A DNA stretch of 64,000 nucleotides from Isoetes taiwanensis. Lineage: Eukaryota > Streptophyta > Lycopodiopsida > Isoetales > Isoetaceae. How positions within the stretch are numbered: position 1 is the first letter of the stretch; each line of letters starts with the position of its first letter. The stretch lies in assembly GCA_021234155.1 (NCBI GenBank), contig JAJEKV010000049.1:10516292-10580291 (forward strand), read 5' to 3'. Positions 22,312 to 35,484 of this stretch are shown one piece after another. A program made the position numbers and the translations under genes. Below the pieces are notes generated by a model. That model worked only from the letters and a program-made list of their open reading frames with translations. It was not told the origin of the DNA and did no database searches.

Positions 22312-24160
22312 CTAAGTTGTGGACTTGCCCAACAATGCCCATACCCCCTTTCCAGGGTTATTAATGGCAGAAATCACTTGTTGAAGATCAGGCTCACCTG
22401 AACCTTGAGGGCCTGATTCTGCATTTTCTTCAGAACACACTTCGATATGTGTGGTGTCATGATTGAGACTGCTTCCTGCATCTTTTGCATAGCTACTTCT
22501 TGTTCTCTTTCTTGTAGCCTGAACAACTACTTTGCTATCCTCCAGCTTACCCCTCTTTGTTCTTCTGCCCTTTCCTTTCTGCAAATATTCAGCCAAGTTG
22601 CCCTCATCCGATGGAATTACTCCCTCAACTTCCTTAGGTGCTTCAGTGTGTACAATCGGGTCTGTTGTTTTTTCCACAACTGGTGTTGTGTTTACAGCTT
22701 CTTCTATAGCTTCTTGGACAGCTTCTTGGACTGGTGGTGGTGGTTCTGCTGTTGCAATCAAATCACCTGAATTGATTGTACTCCTATAGGACTTTGCGGT
22801 GTTGTGCATCTTCAAATGGCACCATTGTCCTTCTTTGAACCCTCAACGGTGAGACCTCAATTGCGAGGACGGATTAACACATCCTTTTTGGTGTACTATT
22901 TGAAGCACCCGCAACATGGCCAAAACCTAGCTCAAATCAAATACACCCTCTGGCACCTTTCCAGGGCAACCATGAATACATTGTCCTCCTCTCAACAATG
23001 AACAACAAGCTATATGATACTCATGTTGGCAATTCAGTGCTAAACTTAACCTGTAAGCTTTAGTGAATTCCAGACCACATGCCGAACATGTATAAAATGA
23101 ATCTTCCACTAGCAACTTATCTCGTATAATAGTAGAGATGCTAAATGTTGCGAGAGTATCCATTTTCGCCCACAAATTGTTTATGTAGAAATGCAGGAGT
23201 CTCTCGTTCTTCTTCGAGAACTTTTAACTCCTCCTCAAGTTTGAGTTTACGTTTGACCTGCTCATTAACGGATGTAGGGTTCATTGCTTTTTGTACCTTG
23301 TTCCTCGTGCCAAGTTTCCATCCGGACGATCTGCTCCCAAATCTTTAATTTCGCCTCCAACTCACATGTTGGATTAAGCTTGAACTCCTCCCCGTTTTGT
23401 AGCCAAATCATTTGTGGCTTTGTCTTAAACTGTTTTCAGCCTCTTCCAACATCATTTTCTCAGGATTCGAGGCCTTCTCATTGCCTTTCAGCTCACTTCC
23501 CTCTTTGCTTCCAGATTCTTTGTGATAAGTAAAACTGAGTTTCCAATCTCTGTCTTTTGCATTCTCTAAGGTTTTTATGTTTTCATCACATGCACCGACC
23601 TCATTTGATCCACCGCCACCTTTGGCTTTGCCTTCATTTCAGTTTTCCTAACATGTGCTACAACATACGCCTCTGTTTTTACTTGTCTATTGTTGTGGTA
23701 TCTTTGACATTGCCGCGACAAATCAGCCGCCCTTTACTTTGTGTTCCTCGGTGCAAGTATTGATCTAGTGCAATTTTCAAACGCAAAAAGCAAGGGCCGG
23801 TTGCTTTCTTACTTCTTTGTTGTGACAATTCTTGTAGATTTTTCTACAGAGTGTTTCCAACTTCTCTTGAAGATGCTCCTTTGCACAAGTGCCATTTTAT
23901 CTTTCCCTTGTTCAACTTCTTTGTCCAAAGCAATCCCAATCTCGATCCGCGACATTATTTTCCAACCAAGCTTCTTCCTCGTGGGGCTTCACCCCCGAAT
24001 TGCACAGACCTCTGATGGTGTGAAAATCATCCGCGCTCCATGCCTCCATCGTCAACAGTGAAACACTGATCTGAGTTTTCGCGCCCAGGGGAAAAGGAGG
24101 GAGAAGGGCGTGACGGGCTTCGACGTCCGCGAGTTTCAGCACTTAAAGTGCTTAAACGCT
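22312..24160 (-). pseudogene. Cryptic gene in the transposon: coiled-coil, Cys/His zinc-binding and acidic segments
   Basis: Read from right to left: a decayed part (24150-23550) with frame pieces such as GIALDKEVEQGKDKMALVQR and KAKPKVAVDQMRSVHV. Next a charged coiled-coil-like piece VKRKLKLEEELKVLEEERET near 23200. The frame at 22927-23175 has a Cys/His cluster, YTCSACGLEF then CQHEYHIACC and CIHGCPG, like a RING or PHD finger. The frame at 22312-22815 (167 codons) is Pro/Glu-rich and then basic (KGKGRRTKRGKLEDSK), ending near WALLGKSTT. These may be exons of one gene, perhaps nuclear, but I could not confirm splice sites. It may be captured host sequence or a second transposon gene. Confidence 0.4.
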
Positions 24161-25690
24161 TCGCCAAAAGTTGTACCCCACTAGCGATTTTACACCCGGT
24201 AGTCAATTGCCAGATTATAGCTAAGGATGTATGCAAAGTTAGAAGAGGAAGGCCAGGAAATTGATTGTGATACGGGGGTGAAATAGGGATGCCCTCTATC
24301 CTCCACGCTTTTTGAAAGTTATATGGATGCATTCAAAGAGTACATATACACAAAGGGGACGCGGATGCACCAACACTAGAAAAGACAAAAGTGCCAATAA
24401 TGTTGTATGCAGATGTCCTAGATATAATGGCAATAAAGACAAAGGGAATGCACATAATGCTCGAAGTGCTAGAAAATTACTGCACCCACAAAACACAAGT
24501 CGTTTAAATATAAAGGGTTATACTGGTGGAAGTTACAAATGCCCAGGGTATCACACACATGGGGTAGAAAAATGGTCTAAGGGATCGGACACCAGGTTTC
24601 AAGCTACCATAACAAACTATTATGTTATGAAAAATCATTGTAACAGAAGCAAGATCATAGGTTGCGAAATCAAAGAATATATATTAAACACATTGGTAGC
24701 ACAAACACGGCTTTATGGGTGTGAAGCATGGGGCCCAGGATTCACAGACCATATAAATGGGAGAAACAGGAAGGTACACTCCACCAATGGCACTGTCAAG
24801 AATTTTAGATTAAATTCCACACTTATGTATGAGACAAGAGAAAAACTAATGGAGATAAGGGCTTGGGAAGATAACGAAAGTTGATAAAAACATGAAGTCG
24901 GATAAGCTATCAACAACAGCCATCACAGAATTAGATAAGCAACATTTGCTAATAGGCCAAGGATGTTTTATGAGATATCAAAATGGACACAAGAAACGGG
25001 CATAGAATTAAGTCATATCCTTAAAGAAGCTATATGGGATGATATGTGGACGGTTGTGCAAACACTTAGGACCTATGATAGACTGGCTTTTGGAGGTTTT
25101 TAATTCAGAAGGACATATTGGCGAGAAGCTATACCAGAAGTGTACGATTGGGAAAGCCAATATGGATGCCATAGTGAAATCGAGAATGGGCAGCCATGAC
25201 CTGAGAATCGAACAAAACAAATGGAGGAAAATCGACACGACAGACCGAACATGCAGGACATGTAAAATGGATAAGATAGAGGATGAGAGTAACACACAAG
25301 ATCAATTGGAACCTTCCAGTCCCAACATTGATGAAAAATGAAGATCTACTAGGGGAGCTAGCAAAAGCCATCTATGGGATGATGAATAGACACTATGGGG
25401 TGCACAAAGACAGAGGGCTCATAATCTGGCAAACATTTATGTTAGTCAGAGGAGCCCGCAATGTACAGCTTTAAAGTTGAGGATAACGATGGATCGCATG
25501 GTCAAGAAGCCAAGTATAAGTGGAGTGGTGCGAGTACATAATGACAAGTTAAGTCTGCATGATGGCTAAAACAACGTTGCATTGAATGCTGGTAGCATCC
25601 TCTTCTGAAGCAGCTCGCAAATGCTGCATAAGTCCAAGAGCCGCTAGATCGAAGGGACATAAATATATTCTATTCTATTCTATTCTATTG

Positions 25691-28270
25691 CTTATTACTA
25701 CCGAGTCAAATCTCATGAATAGCTATAGAATGCCAAATAGTGATAGGGATTTTCATGAGTGGATCAAAAAAGAAACTTGGTTAGAGCATGGGATACAGGA
25801 AAAGGATATTTGGCAACAACGAAAAACACATGTCCAACTGTCTATCTGAATATGTTCAGTACAGATTCTCATATATCAGGACATGGTTATAGAAGTAAAA
25901 GTGAGCCAAAAAGATTTGATAATTGTTGTTTAGGTTATCTATGGTCAGTATATCTGATTTGACTGTAAGCTCCACCTTAAAATCATAATCTTCCATTTTC
26001 AAATTACTCTGAAAATTTGAAAAACAAAATAAATTGTCTTATTCTTGCTTATAAAAGGACTAGTAAGAATAGAGATTGGAGTTGCCACATCATTTTTTAT
26101 AACCTGCCAATGAATCAATACCCAACATGCAGTCATTCTACAAATCCACAATGGAATTCAGGTGACTCCATCTTCATTTAGAACATCACTGCTATTGCAA
26201 ATTTATGTATGGATAACGATTTTTTCATAATCACATGGGCAGTTTGCTAATGTGGATTTTAACGCGGGGGGACCGGGGAGGGGAGGGGATTTGCAAAGAA
26301 GGAGATTGTACCATATATACAGTTCCATGTCGTTTGGTATTACTCTAGATCAACTTGGTACCATGAGCAATAATCACCTATGTCTATTACTGTACACACA
26401 GCAAGACAGGAAACACCAAGGATCTCTAAGAATATTTTCAGCAATATAGACCTTAATTAGCATGCATAACAATTGTGTATTATTTTTCAAATGAGAGAAA
26501 GATATTTGTGTCCAAGCAAAGAAATGACATGTTCAATATTGAGAAATCAGCCTGTTTTATGAGATTCATTGTATCCAGCCTTTCCCCTCCAAATTAATTG
26601 GTGTTGGATTTGATGCTCAGTGTTGGTTCACTTATGGAAGCTTGTGCTATTCGTGATAGACATTATTAAGGCCTAGAGGTGTTGGTTATGGAGGTCTGCA
26701 CTATTCATGGTAGACCTTATTATGGCCTAGAGCAAGATCAAGACATGTATGATGATGTTAAGGACATTTGGCTTTCTTACAAACATGCAAACAATGCTGA
26801 TAGAATTGTAAGAGAGCATGCCACTGAAGACATTTATGCAATTAATCAAGAATGTGGAAAACCCAGATGACTGGTTGGTATTGATTCTTAATTTTATTAC
26901 GTTTCTAAATCTTTGTGTAGTTATTTAACTGAGTTATTCTGTCTTTTACAATAGTATGCTGGCATCTTATACAGCCAACGCAGTTAAGTTTATAGAGTTG
27001 ATTGAGCCACCAATTATATTGCCAATAGAAAGGAGGATAAAACAATATATTTATATATGGATGATGCGGCAGATGAGGAGGCAGATGAGAAACAACAGGG
27101 ATTGATTGTTATCATCGTTGGTACTTGATGTTGGTTATGCATGCATCATCTGATTACGAGTAGCTTAAATTTGGTAGTTTATGAATGATTAGACATATGA
27201 TCCAAAAAAACCATTAGAAGCTTGGTTATAATCATCAAGTTTTGTGCAGCTGAGGATTACCATTTGAAGTTGTATGAGGTTTTTTTTGTTCCATTTTATG
27301 TGAGCTTTTCCTCTGCTAACTTTTGTGATAATAACTACTGCTAGTGTTTCTTCTTTTGCTATTAGATAATGTGGCTTTTCTTCTTTTGCAATTTATGTTG
27401 TCTCAAACTTTCAAGTTAATTGAATGCATAACTATCCCTGAAAACAAAACTATTGTGCATAATTAAACTTTAAAAATTTATTTTTAGAGCGGGTTGTGTT
27501 GACTTCTTAATTATATGTAAAGATAATATTTTCTATCGGATCATCAGTTTCACCTTAACCAGACAGTTTAGTTAAAGGAGTATAGTATAGCTTATGTAGC
27601 TAATATAATTTGTAACTCAGGGTGCAAAGCAATCAAATGTGGACACAAATCTAGGCAAAAAAGATAACCTATTGTGTTACGCTATTTATTTTAACATGTA
27701 TTACACTATTCATTGCAATTTTATACTTCACATTTTATAGACGTATAATTTAAGAAGGTGAAAAACCAATTGGGAACAGGTAGTTCTTATAACACCAAAA
27801 ATCTGGATTACATTACGACAAAATGAAGAATGCTTTGGATCCAATAGCATATGCATCTCCAACTAATCTTTGGTAGGGAAAACGGGTCGCTAGAAGTCTA
27901 TTGCATTCTTTCATGTGAATTAAGTAACTGATGGAAATTCATATCATGTCATCTACTTATATTAGATTGAATTGTGGAGATGTCAATTCAAGTACTAATC
28001 TAAGAGTTGTTTTTGCCGTCACTAATTAAAAATCCACGTCTGAGATTATAGATGTCTTGTGCTGTGCATACCTTAATTAGATATGCTCGATGTGCAGTGA
28101 ATCATGATGTTCATGTGATGAGCTAGTTCTGCACATCAGAACCAACTTTTCATAGCGACATATATGAATAGCAATTAATTTTAGCATGAACATAAATGTC
28201 CCAAAAAAGAAGTCACGCCAACTATGAAAAACACTTTACCTTAGGTTTCTAAATTTTGCAATGTCATTTC
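25691..28270. other. AT-rich stretch without a recognisable gene
   Basis: Short frames only. The plus frame 26679-26870 (63 codons, ending YDDVKDIWLSYKHANNADRI) is of normal composition but has no motif I know. It overlaps a local duplication of about 54 bases (26632-26740, TTATGGARG and ATTATKRAGGCCTAGAG twice). Nothing else stands out. Confidence 0.4.
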
Positions 28271-28316
28271 CTCTTAGATCATTATAGATGAGAAAAACTT
28301 GTCTATCTTGCTTGGC

Positions 28317-28430
28317 CTTTCATAATTTTTAGCTTGATCTTGCTCGGCCACAGCCCCCCTGGCGTGCTTTTTTCTTTCATAATTTTTAGCTTGATCTTGC
28401 TCGGCCACAGCCCCCCTGGCGTGCTTTTTT
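28317..28430. repeat. Tandem duplication of 57 bp
   Basis: Two adjacent, essentially identical 57-base units start CTTTCATAATTTTTAGCTTG and end GGCGTGCTTTTTT. In the minus frame 28274-28477 the repeat encodes KHARGAVAEQDQAKNYERK twice. Because 57 is a multiple of three the frame stays open. Identity of the units implies a recent event. Confidence 0.8.
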
Positions 28431-29500
28431 GCTAGTTTTTTAGACTTCATTTTCCATGGTAAAAAAGGGAGTTGCAAGGCCTGCAGCCTTCAATTTCCAA
28501 CCTCCCATTTCTGAAACAAATCCATGGAACCCACCTGCTCGAAACGGACTTCCCCCCTGCTAGAATCCGGCATAACAGAGCAGATCTGCCCCGCTGCAAG
28601 CAATTCAACTTGTAAATCGGGCATGTTCTCAGGTTCTTGGGCTCTTCTTTTCCCTAACCGAGTAGAGGGGCAAGATGAAATTAGCGCATGAATGAGGGAT
28701 GATTTTTCTGTCATCTAACATTTGGTTGATTTGCTTTGGCTTATCGGTCCGCCACAAAAGAGGAAAGACGAACCTAGAGAGACAATCTTATAGCATATAA
28801 TAATATCCTGATTTCTTCAAAGGAAGTTTCTTGGTTTATGCCAAAAAATGTCCGGCATAGCTGCTTCCCGAGCAACTATTTCTGATTATATGATGGAAAG
28901 CCCAAATCATGCGCTCCAATTTATGAGTCCAGAATCATCTTCCTATTTCTTCACCGGATTTAACCCCTGGGTCATTTTCCTGCGAGAATCTTCAGCATTA
29001 CCTAACCTGCTGATGCAAAAAAAACCTGTAGCAGGGCAAACAGAGGCGCATAGCCAGACTTTATCTCATTAGGAGTGCTTGCTTCACCGGATAACCCATC
29101 AGCTTGTCTGGAGGCGACATTTTCTGCGTCAGATTTGCTTGGAAAGACCTCAGAACTACAAAAGTTGCTTGTAATGAAACTGTAAACTGATTCTGCAGCC
29201 CATATCCTTCCGCCAGATCTTCCACAGCTAGATGTCTACCAGAAGAGGGCAGGATTCGAACATCTTGCTTGCTTTTGGAGGCCCTATTCTGATACCAACG
29301 GTCTGACTATCGTAGCCCCCTGCCATTGACACAAAATTAAAGTTCTTGGGCTGCTTACAGTGTAATTCCACCATTAACTTCATTGAATAAAACAGAGTTT
29401 TTCAAAGGTTCCTCCAGTTTTTCTGTAGTTTTCTATGCTTTATGTTCTATGCTTAGCTAGCTGTCATTGTAAACAAATTCTGCCAAGCTTTTAACTTTAT
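28431..29500 (-). other. Possible Copia-like relic (minus strand), no clear domain
   Basis: GGCCCTATTCTGATACCAAC at 29275-29294 resembles, on the minus strand, a mutated tRNA primer site (TTGGTATCAGA). A gag would then lie to its left, where the minus frames 28490-28714 and 28274-28477 are hydrophilic but have no zinc knuckle or protease motif. Evidence is weak, and the region may be ordinary upstream DNA. Confidence 0.25.
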
Positions 29501-29508
29501 GTATACAG

Positions 29509-29602
29509 GAAAGGCAATCTAGTTGCCTTCCCTGGCATGGCATGTCAACAGGGCTCCGCGAGCCCTGTTGACATGCCAAGGAAGGCAACTAGATTGCCTT
29601 TC
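29509..29602. repeat. 94-bp near-perfect palindrome
   Basis: The left arm starts GAAAGGCAATCTAGTTGCC and runs to CAACAGGGCTC. The right arm is its reverse complement except for a 5-base TGGCA duplication in the left arm and one substitution, with CGC as spacer. RNA or single-stranded DNA from it would form one long hairpin. It touches the inverted repeat that begins at 29607. Confidence 0.85.
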
Positions 29603-29606
29603 TTGT

Positions 29607-29863
29607 TACGTGGAAAACACTTAAGCATCATTCTGCGCCCAGTAAAAATCTTCAGAATGCAAGGTAAGTTCTTGGAATGCAGGGTAAAAGGGCCGGAATG
29701 TGGGGTAGATCCTCAGAATGCAAGTAGAAACGTTGCAGCAGCCCGCCGTAGTAGCTCCGTTCTTCAGCAAAATTTTTTACTTGCATTCTTGTTTTGAAAC
29801 ACCGCCACGTGGCATGCTTCTATTGGCGGATGCGACAGAATGATGCTTAAGTGTTTTTTACGG
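29607..29863. mobile_element. Small element bounded by 28-bp inverted repeats
   Basis: The left end ACGTGGAAAACACTTAAGCA continues into TCATTCTG. The right end, on the opposite strand, reads CCGTAAAAAACACTTAAGCA and also continues into TCATTCTG. The unit of about 257 bases has the size and shape of a MITE. Its right end was later copied with the 96-bp duplication that starts at 29801, so a second right end is found at 29932-29959. No target duplication was identified. Confidence 0.5.
29650..29730 (+). repeat. Four degenerate 20-bp repeats
   Basis: Units ending GAATGCAAGGTA, GAATGCAGGGTA, GAATGTGGGGTA and GAATGCAAGTAG follow each other every 19-21 bases inside the small inverted-repeat element. 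Confidence 0.5.
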
Positions 29864-29992
29864 TGACAGATTCCTATCTTCTGGTTAAGACATTTGCACC
29901 GCCACGTGGCATGCTTCTATTGGCGGATGCGACAGAATGATGCTTAAGTGTTTTTTACGGTGACAGATTCCTATCTTCTGGTTAAGACATTT
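29801..29992 (+). promoter_or_regulatory. Duplicated 96-bp unit with a G-box upstream of GGPPS
   Basis: Two direct copies (29801-29896, 29897-29992) are almost identical. Each holds the palindromic G-box GCCACGTGGC (CACGTG at 29807 and 29903) and an ATTGG (inverted CCAAT) 14 bases on. G-boxes are bound by bHLH PIF and bZIP HY5 proteins, and in flowering plants these control plastid isoprenoid genes by light. The copies lie about 550 and 455 bases before the GGPPS start codon. A role in its expression is inferred from position alone. Confidence 0.5.
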
Positions 29993-31507
<1,515 letters not shown>

Positions 31508-31785
31508 ATTATCCTTATTGATATGAACTGGAAAACAGAACAAAGGAATTGTATGTACAGGTGAACATAAAAGAAGAGATGATGTTTATGAATGGGATAG
31601 AACATTTATGATTTATATGAATGTAGAATGGCATGCAAAAGCCTTAATCAAGATACAAAGTTCCAAGACCTTAAGAAGTGCTCATTTTTCTACAATCTTG
31701 TTATCTACAACATTAATTATAGAAATAAAATAGAATAACATTATAGAATAGAATAAAAAAGAATAATATTTTTTATTCCATTCGA
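31508..31785 (+). other. GGPPS 3' flank
   Basis: AT-rich sequence with several possible polyadenylation signals, such as AATAAAATAGAATAA near 31724 and GAATAAAAAAGAATAA near 31749. The TTTTATTCCATTCGATTG just before 31790 is the edge of a truncated LINE. Confidence 0.4.
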
Positions 31786-31789
31786 TTGC

Positions 31790-32902
31790 GAATGACGGCC
31801 GGTTGGAAGGCACTTTATGCAATGCAAAAAGCAGAGCTGTATGACTGGCCCCATCTGTCCCACTTGTTCGGGGTTTTGGTGGACCTGTTCTTTTATATGG
31901 GGTTGAAGTCTGGGGTCCGGTCATATCCCCAACCACATAGAATGAAATAGAGCTGGTACAAAAAGCCTTTTTGGCCCGGGCGCTCGGGGAGAAATCTATT
32001 GTTCCATATCAGATCCTCCTGCAGGAGACCAGTTTCTTACCTCTACAACGGGCCGCACTTGACCGCCACATTATTTACTTTCAGAAGGTGGTGGGTATAG
32101 GCAATGAACGTCTCCCCAACCTGGCTTATACTGTGGCCATGGGCCCGCAGCGCCTCAAGGCATGCTGGAAGGAGAGGCGAGCACAGTGGTTCTCCAGATG
32201 GGGCGTACAAGAGCATAGGTGCATCCAAGTTGAAACTGAAGAGGACCACCATTAGCTGTAGCAATACCTAGATGCTTGCTTTCTCAACAAGCTTTGGGAT
32301 ACTGGTGTCCTTGAACATGTTAAGACAATGCACTATAAGGTCCAGATCAGTCCCACACTTGCACATGGTCTATAGCGCTACCTCCGTGCACATTTGCTAT
32401 TGAAAAGGCATAGATTGATAGCTTCCATTCGCACAGGTGCATATATCACTTGCGAATTGAGACATGCAGATGGGCTCGGGAAGCACGTGAGGATAGACTG
32501 TGTCTGTGCTACCAACAGGGTGCTATTGAAGATGAAAGCCACACTCTACAACATTGTCCAGCATTCAGTCACATTCGCACCAACTATGCTTAGTTGATCC
32601 TGCCTACCCAGCAGCTGCATGCACTGCTGGATACAACGTCAGTGGGCTCGCTAGGATCTTATCTTTCGGACATCATGGATGCCCGCACTCAGTTATATCC
32701 TCGAATGAGGCACGGAGACACATCATGTCATTGTACAGTTTCTCAACATACCTATTACTGCACAGGTTTTTCCCTTGAAAACCCTCCAGGGCGGGGGTTT
32801 TTTAATCTTAGCAGTAATATGCCTTGCTGTATTCCTTGTTTGGATTCCATAGGCCAATTGGTCTCCGCAGATGATAAAAATCAATTCAATTCAATTCAAT
32901 TC
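31790..32902 (+). mobile_element. 5'-truncated LINE copy downstream of GGPPS
   Basis: The broken plus frame begins with the end of reverse transcriptase (VLLYGVEVWGPVISP). It continues as FLARALGEKSIVPYQILLQE and, further on, LAYTVAMGPQRLKACWKER, then IASIRTGAYITCELRHADG and VLLKMKATLYNIVQHS. The 3' hairpin (32764-32805), CAGATGATAAAAATC and a run of TTCAA follow. It has the same parts in the same order as the copies at 2.0 and 35.5 kb. Stops separate the pieces, so it is inactive. Its 5' end lies about 280 bases after the GGPPS stop codon. Confidence 0.8.
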
Positions 32903-35480
32903 TACATATCACATGAAAGCCAATCCACTATCTAGGCGCGATACGCCAGGAGCTGCTTTGCATGTTATAGTAATTTTGGTCTAGGTGCTACAAAAGATGT
33001 TGATGACCTCTCTAGCAGATAATAATTTGTTACACTTGGTGACACTGCAAAATGACTAGTAGAGAAAACATAATTACATAAAAGGAATAAAGATTAGCCA
33101 AGTAAGTGGGAGCATTTGGTAGCATTTATAAGTTGTAAGATATATTTGTGTCAACTATACAATCCTGATGTCCTTATTTGATGGGGCCATAGTACCCACT
33201 GCAAAGACAAATACAGCAGCCAGAATAGGCCTAATAAATATTCCTGATCTCTTTACTTGACAAGTTCATTGTATCCATTGCTGACGCATGTAAGAATACA
33301 TCAGCCATAATATGCCTGACATGGGAGAGTTTAAGACATGCAAGAATATAGCAGCCAGAATAGGCCTGATAAATATTCCCGATCTCTTTACTAGACAGGC
33401 TCATTGTCTCATTGTCAAGGCATGTAAGAATACATCAGCCATAATAGGACTAACATGAGAGAGTTCATGTGATGCAGCATTGTACTTTGGGATATAATGC
33501 CTAATAAATGCTATGTCAGCATCATGCCGTCAAATGGTGAATTTTGGGATAACTATTACTGATCTATTTAATTATCAAAGAAGATTCTCTTTTCATGAGA
33601 TAGGCACTTTAACTTCCATATCTAATTGTTGTAGCAATAGTCTAACTAACATGCCTAATTGTTGTAATAATATTATAGTAGTAAAGGGTACCCGGCGTTG
33701 CTGGGCATAAATACAGTTCTATTGCATAAATTGAACTTAATTCCCTACACTTGTAAATGATGATGCCTCTTGTTGCATTTGGATGGTTATCTTACTTTGA
33801 GTTGTATAAATATAGGGGTAGATAATAGGATAATAAAATGAGATCTTCTAATCTTACAAATGAGAGGAAGTGCATTACTTTTGGATAGTCCCATTTTTTT
33901 GGACACGTATTTTTTTTCGCATTGGACTTTGGACATGACACTAAAAGAGGGGCATGAATGTATGTTTTGTGGTGACTTGCTCTAGAACTGGGCATATATA
34001 TATAAATTTTGCCTTAAGCCTAGATAACATCCAATTATAAATATAGCCATCTAGAAAAATGTTCTAACATGGAACTTGGTGGCTAAATGTCAATACATTT
34101 GTGTTGAATTTGGTCTATTTTGTTTTAATAGCTATCTATATACATGTGCTTCAAACATAGATACATACGACATTTAATATGTTTAAGTGAAGTCATGATT
34201 GTCCAATGTAGAACTTCACTTATATTGAATAAACTACTTAGAATGTGATGAAGGTGGTAAATCAAAGATCTGTTAAGGAGAATGTGTATATGAGGCAAAT
34301 TGTGGGAAGCCAAAGACATGTTAGGAAATGTGAACGTACCACTTCTTGAAATGACATCCTTGATCTACAAGCATTAATATGGTAACACTGATGTTAAAGT
34401 TGGGGATCTCTTCTATTAATTGAAAGGCTTATCCTTCACCAAAACTATTGTGGTAACTACTTTGGAAGACTTATCCTTCATCAAACAAATATTGTGATTT
34501 GTTAGACTACTTTGTTTTCGTGCAACCAGCCCTAATAGAAACAATGCACAAACATGATGTTTGTATAATTGCAAGACACCAAAGAACAATTATGAATGCC
34601 TTTTCTAATCTCATTGCCAGTATAGATTTTATTAATAAAAGTTAAAATACTAAGATACTCTTGGCGTTTGATATGTTAAGAGTAATTAGAAAATGCATTC
34701 TCGTGCAAAAGCATATGACATTCACACCTTAGATAAAACTAATAGACATGTTTCATGTTTACACATCAAATTTCATCAATGCTAGAGCATTTCCTTGTGT
34801 TCACAAACAGTGCATGTGCAACATGTCAATGATGGCTTTTATTCATCTACCATTAACATACACAATGTTGCTATAAGGTTGTGGGGCATTCCCGAATCAT
34901 GTGCTATTTAAACCAATGGATTCTGCTTCATATAGAAGCAGATTCTGCTTCATAAGATTCTGCTTCATATAGGAGCTTGAATGTGAGTGTGGGGTAGTGG
35001 GGTAGAAGATGAGATAATAGAATACCGACAGGTGCCATGTGATGACAACGTGGATGCAACATGATGAGTCATATGGATGAGTAGGCTATGATGGATAATG
35101 GCGCTTACATAATTAGTTGTAAGAATACTTAAAAAATCACATCAGATTAAGAAAACCATACTTCTTAAAAAGAAACGCACACGCACACATCATCTTAAAA
35201 ACTACACTTATAAATCACACACAAAAAACCACATCTTCTAAAGAACAACAGCTTCAAAAACAATAAAAAAAACACACTTATTCTTTGATAACCACCCCTC
35301 CCCGTGTCAAACAAACAAAAAAAAAGGCTGCTTAGGCAAAAACAATTAGTGTCTCTTGAATTAACCACACCTCCAAAACCATGCCTAGATTTTTTTTTAT
35401 GTCTTCGCAAAAACGACATATGATCCTTTTTTTTCTATTGTTTCAAATATGGACCTCTTTGGAGGGTCGTAGTGAATACA
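32903..35480. other. AT-rich stretch, no gene recognised
   Basis: It contains a tandem duplication at 33215-33480 (listed separately). Three copies of GATTCTGCTTCATA occur at about 34917-34972, the first forming a CTTCATATAGAAG hairpin. No frame above 67 codons has a recognisable motif. Confidence 0.5.
33215..33480. repeat. Tandem duplication of about 135 bp
   Basis: AGCAGCCAGAATAGGCCT starts a unit at 33215 and again at 33350. Both units continue through AATATTCCYGATCTCTTTAC and end GAATACATCAGCCATAATA and a GAGAGTT phrase. They differ by scattered substitutions and are older than the 57-bp and 96-bp duplications. Confidence 0.75.
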
Positions 35481-35484
35481 ATAT

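Larger units (their letters stand above)
19733..24197. mobile_element. 4.46 kb DNA transposon inserted in the LINE
   Basis: The left end reads GGGTGCAAAATCGGTACTGG and the right end, on the other strand, GGGTGTAAAATCGCTAGTGG: imperfect terminal inverted repeats of at least 20 bases. GGTA stands on both sides (19729-19732 and 24198-24201) and fits a 4-base target duplication. Without the insert the LINE reverse transcriptase continues from block A to block B. Inside are a decayed transposase gene on the plus strand (20058-21620) and, on the minus strand, an FCP1-like relic and a second cryptic gene. I cannot name the superfamily from the ends and target size alone. Confidence 0.8.
18580..25690 (+). 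mobile_element. LINE with endonuclease and reverse transcriptase relics, split by a DNA transposon
   Basis: At 18600-18900 one broken frame gives the end of an apurinic-type endonuclease: GEMLLEIYTTAGTIFCNGVH, GDFTS, VDYIIANEEA and GHRAIHL (normally SDHRAI). Reverse transcriptase follows: MIPLHKEGTRTELGNYRTI near 19395 and CFVDFKKAFDTVPRKKVLQR near 19636 (block A). After the insert at 19733-24197 it resumes with DTGVK-stop-GCPLSSTLF near 24270 (block B) and RLYGCEAWGPGF near 24710. The 3' end is a run of TTCTA at 25665-25689. Stops and frameshifts show it is dead. It is a different LINE family from the copies at 2, 32 and 35.5 kb, but the 3' fragment at 38.1-38.47 kb belongs with it. Confidence 0.8.

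Noticed and set aside
22447-22789. Plus-strand frames of 85-107 codons in the transposon
   Set aside because: They are shadows of the Pro/Glu-rich minus-strand frame 22312-22815 and are Ser/Cys-rich without motifs.
29230-29300. tRNA on the minus strand (GGATTCGAAC-like T loop)
   Set aside because: No matching acceptor, D or anticodon arm could be folded around it; it more likely belongs to a decayed retroelement primer region.
35195-35419. Phe/Leu/Cys-rich minus-strand frame as a small membrane protein
   Set aside because: It arises from A-rich low-complexity DNA (ACACACAAAAAACC types) and has no start context or neighbours.
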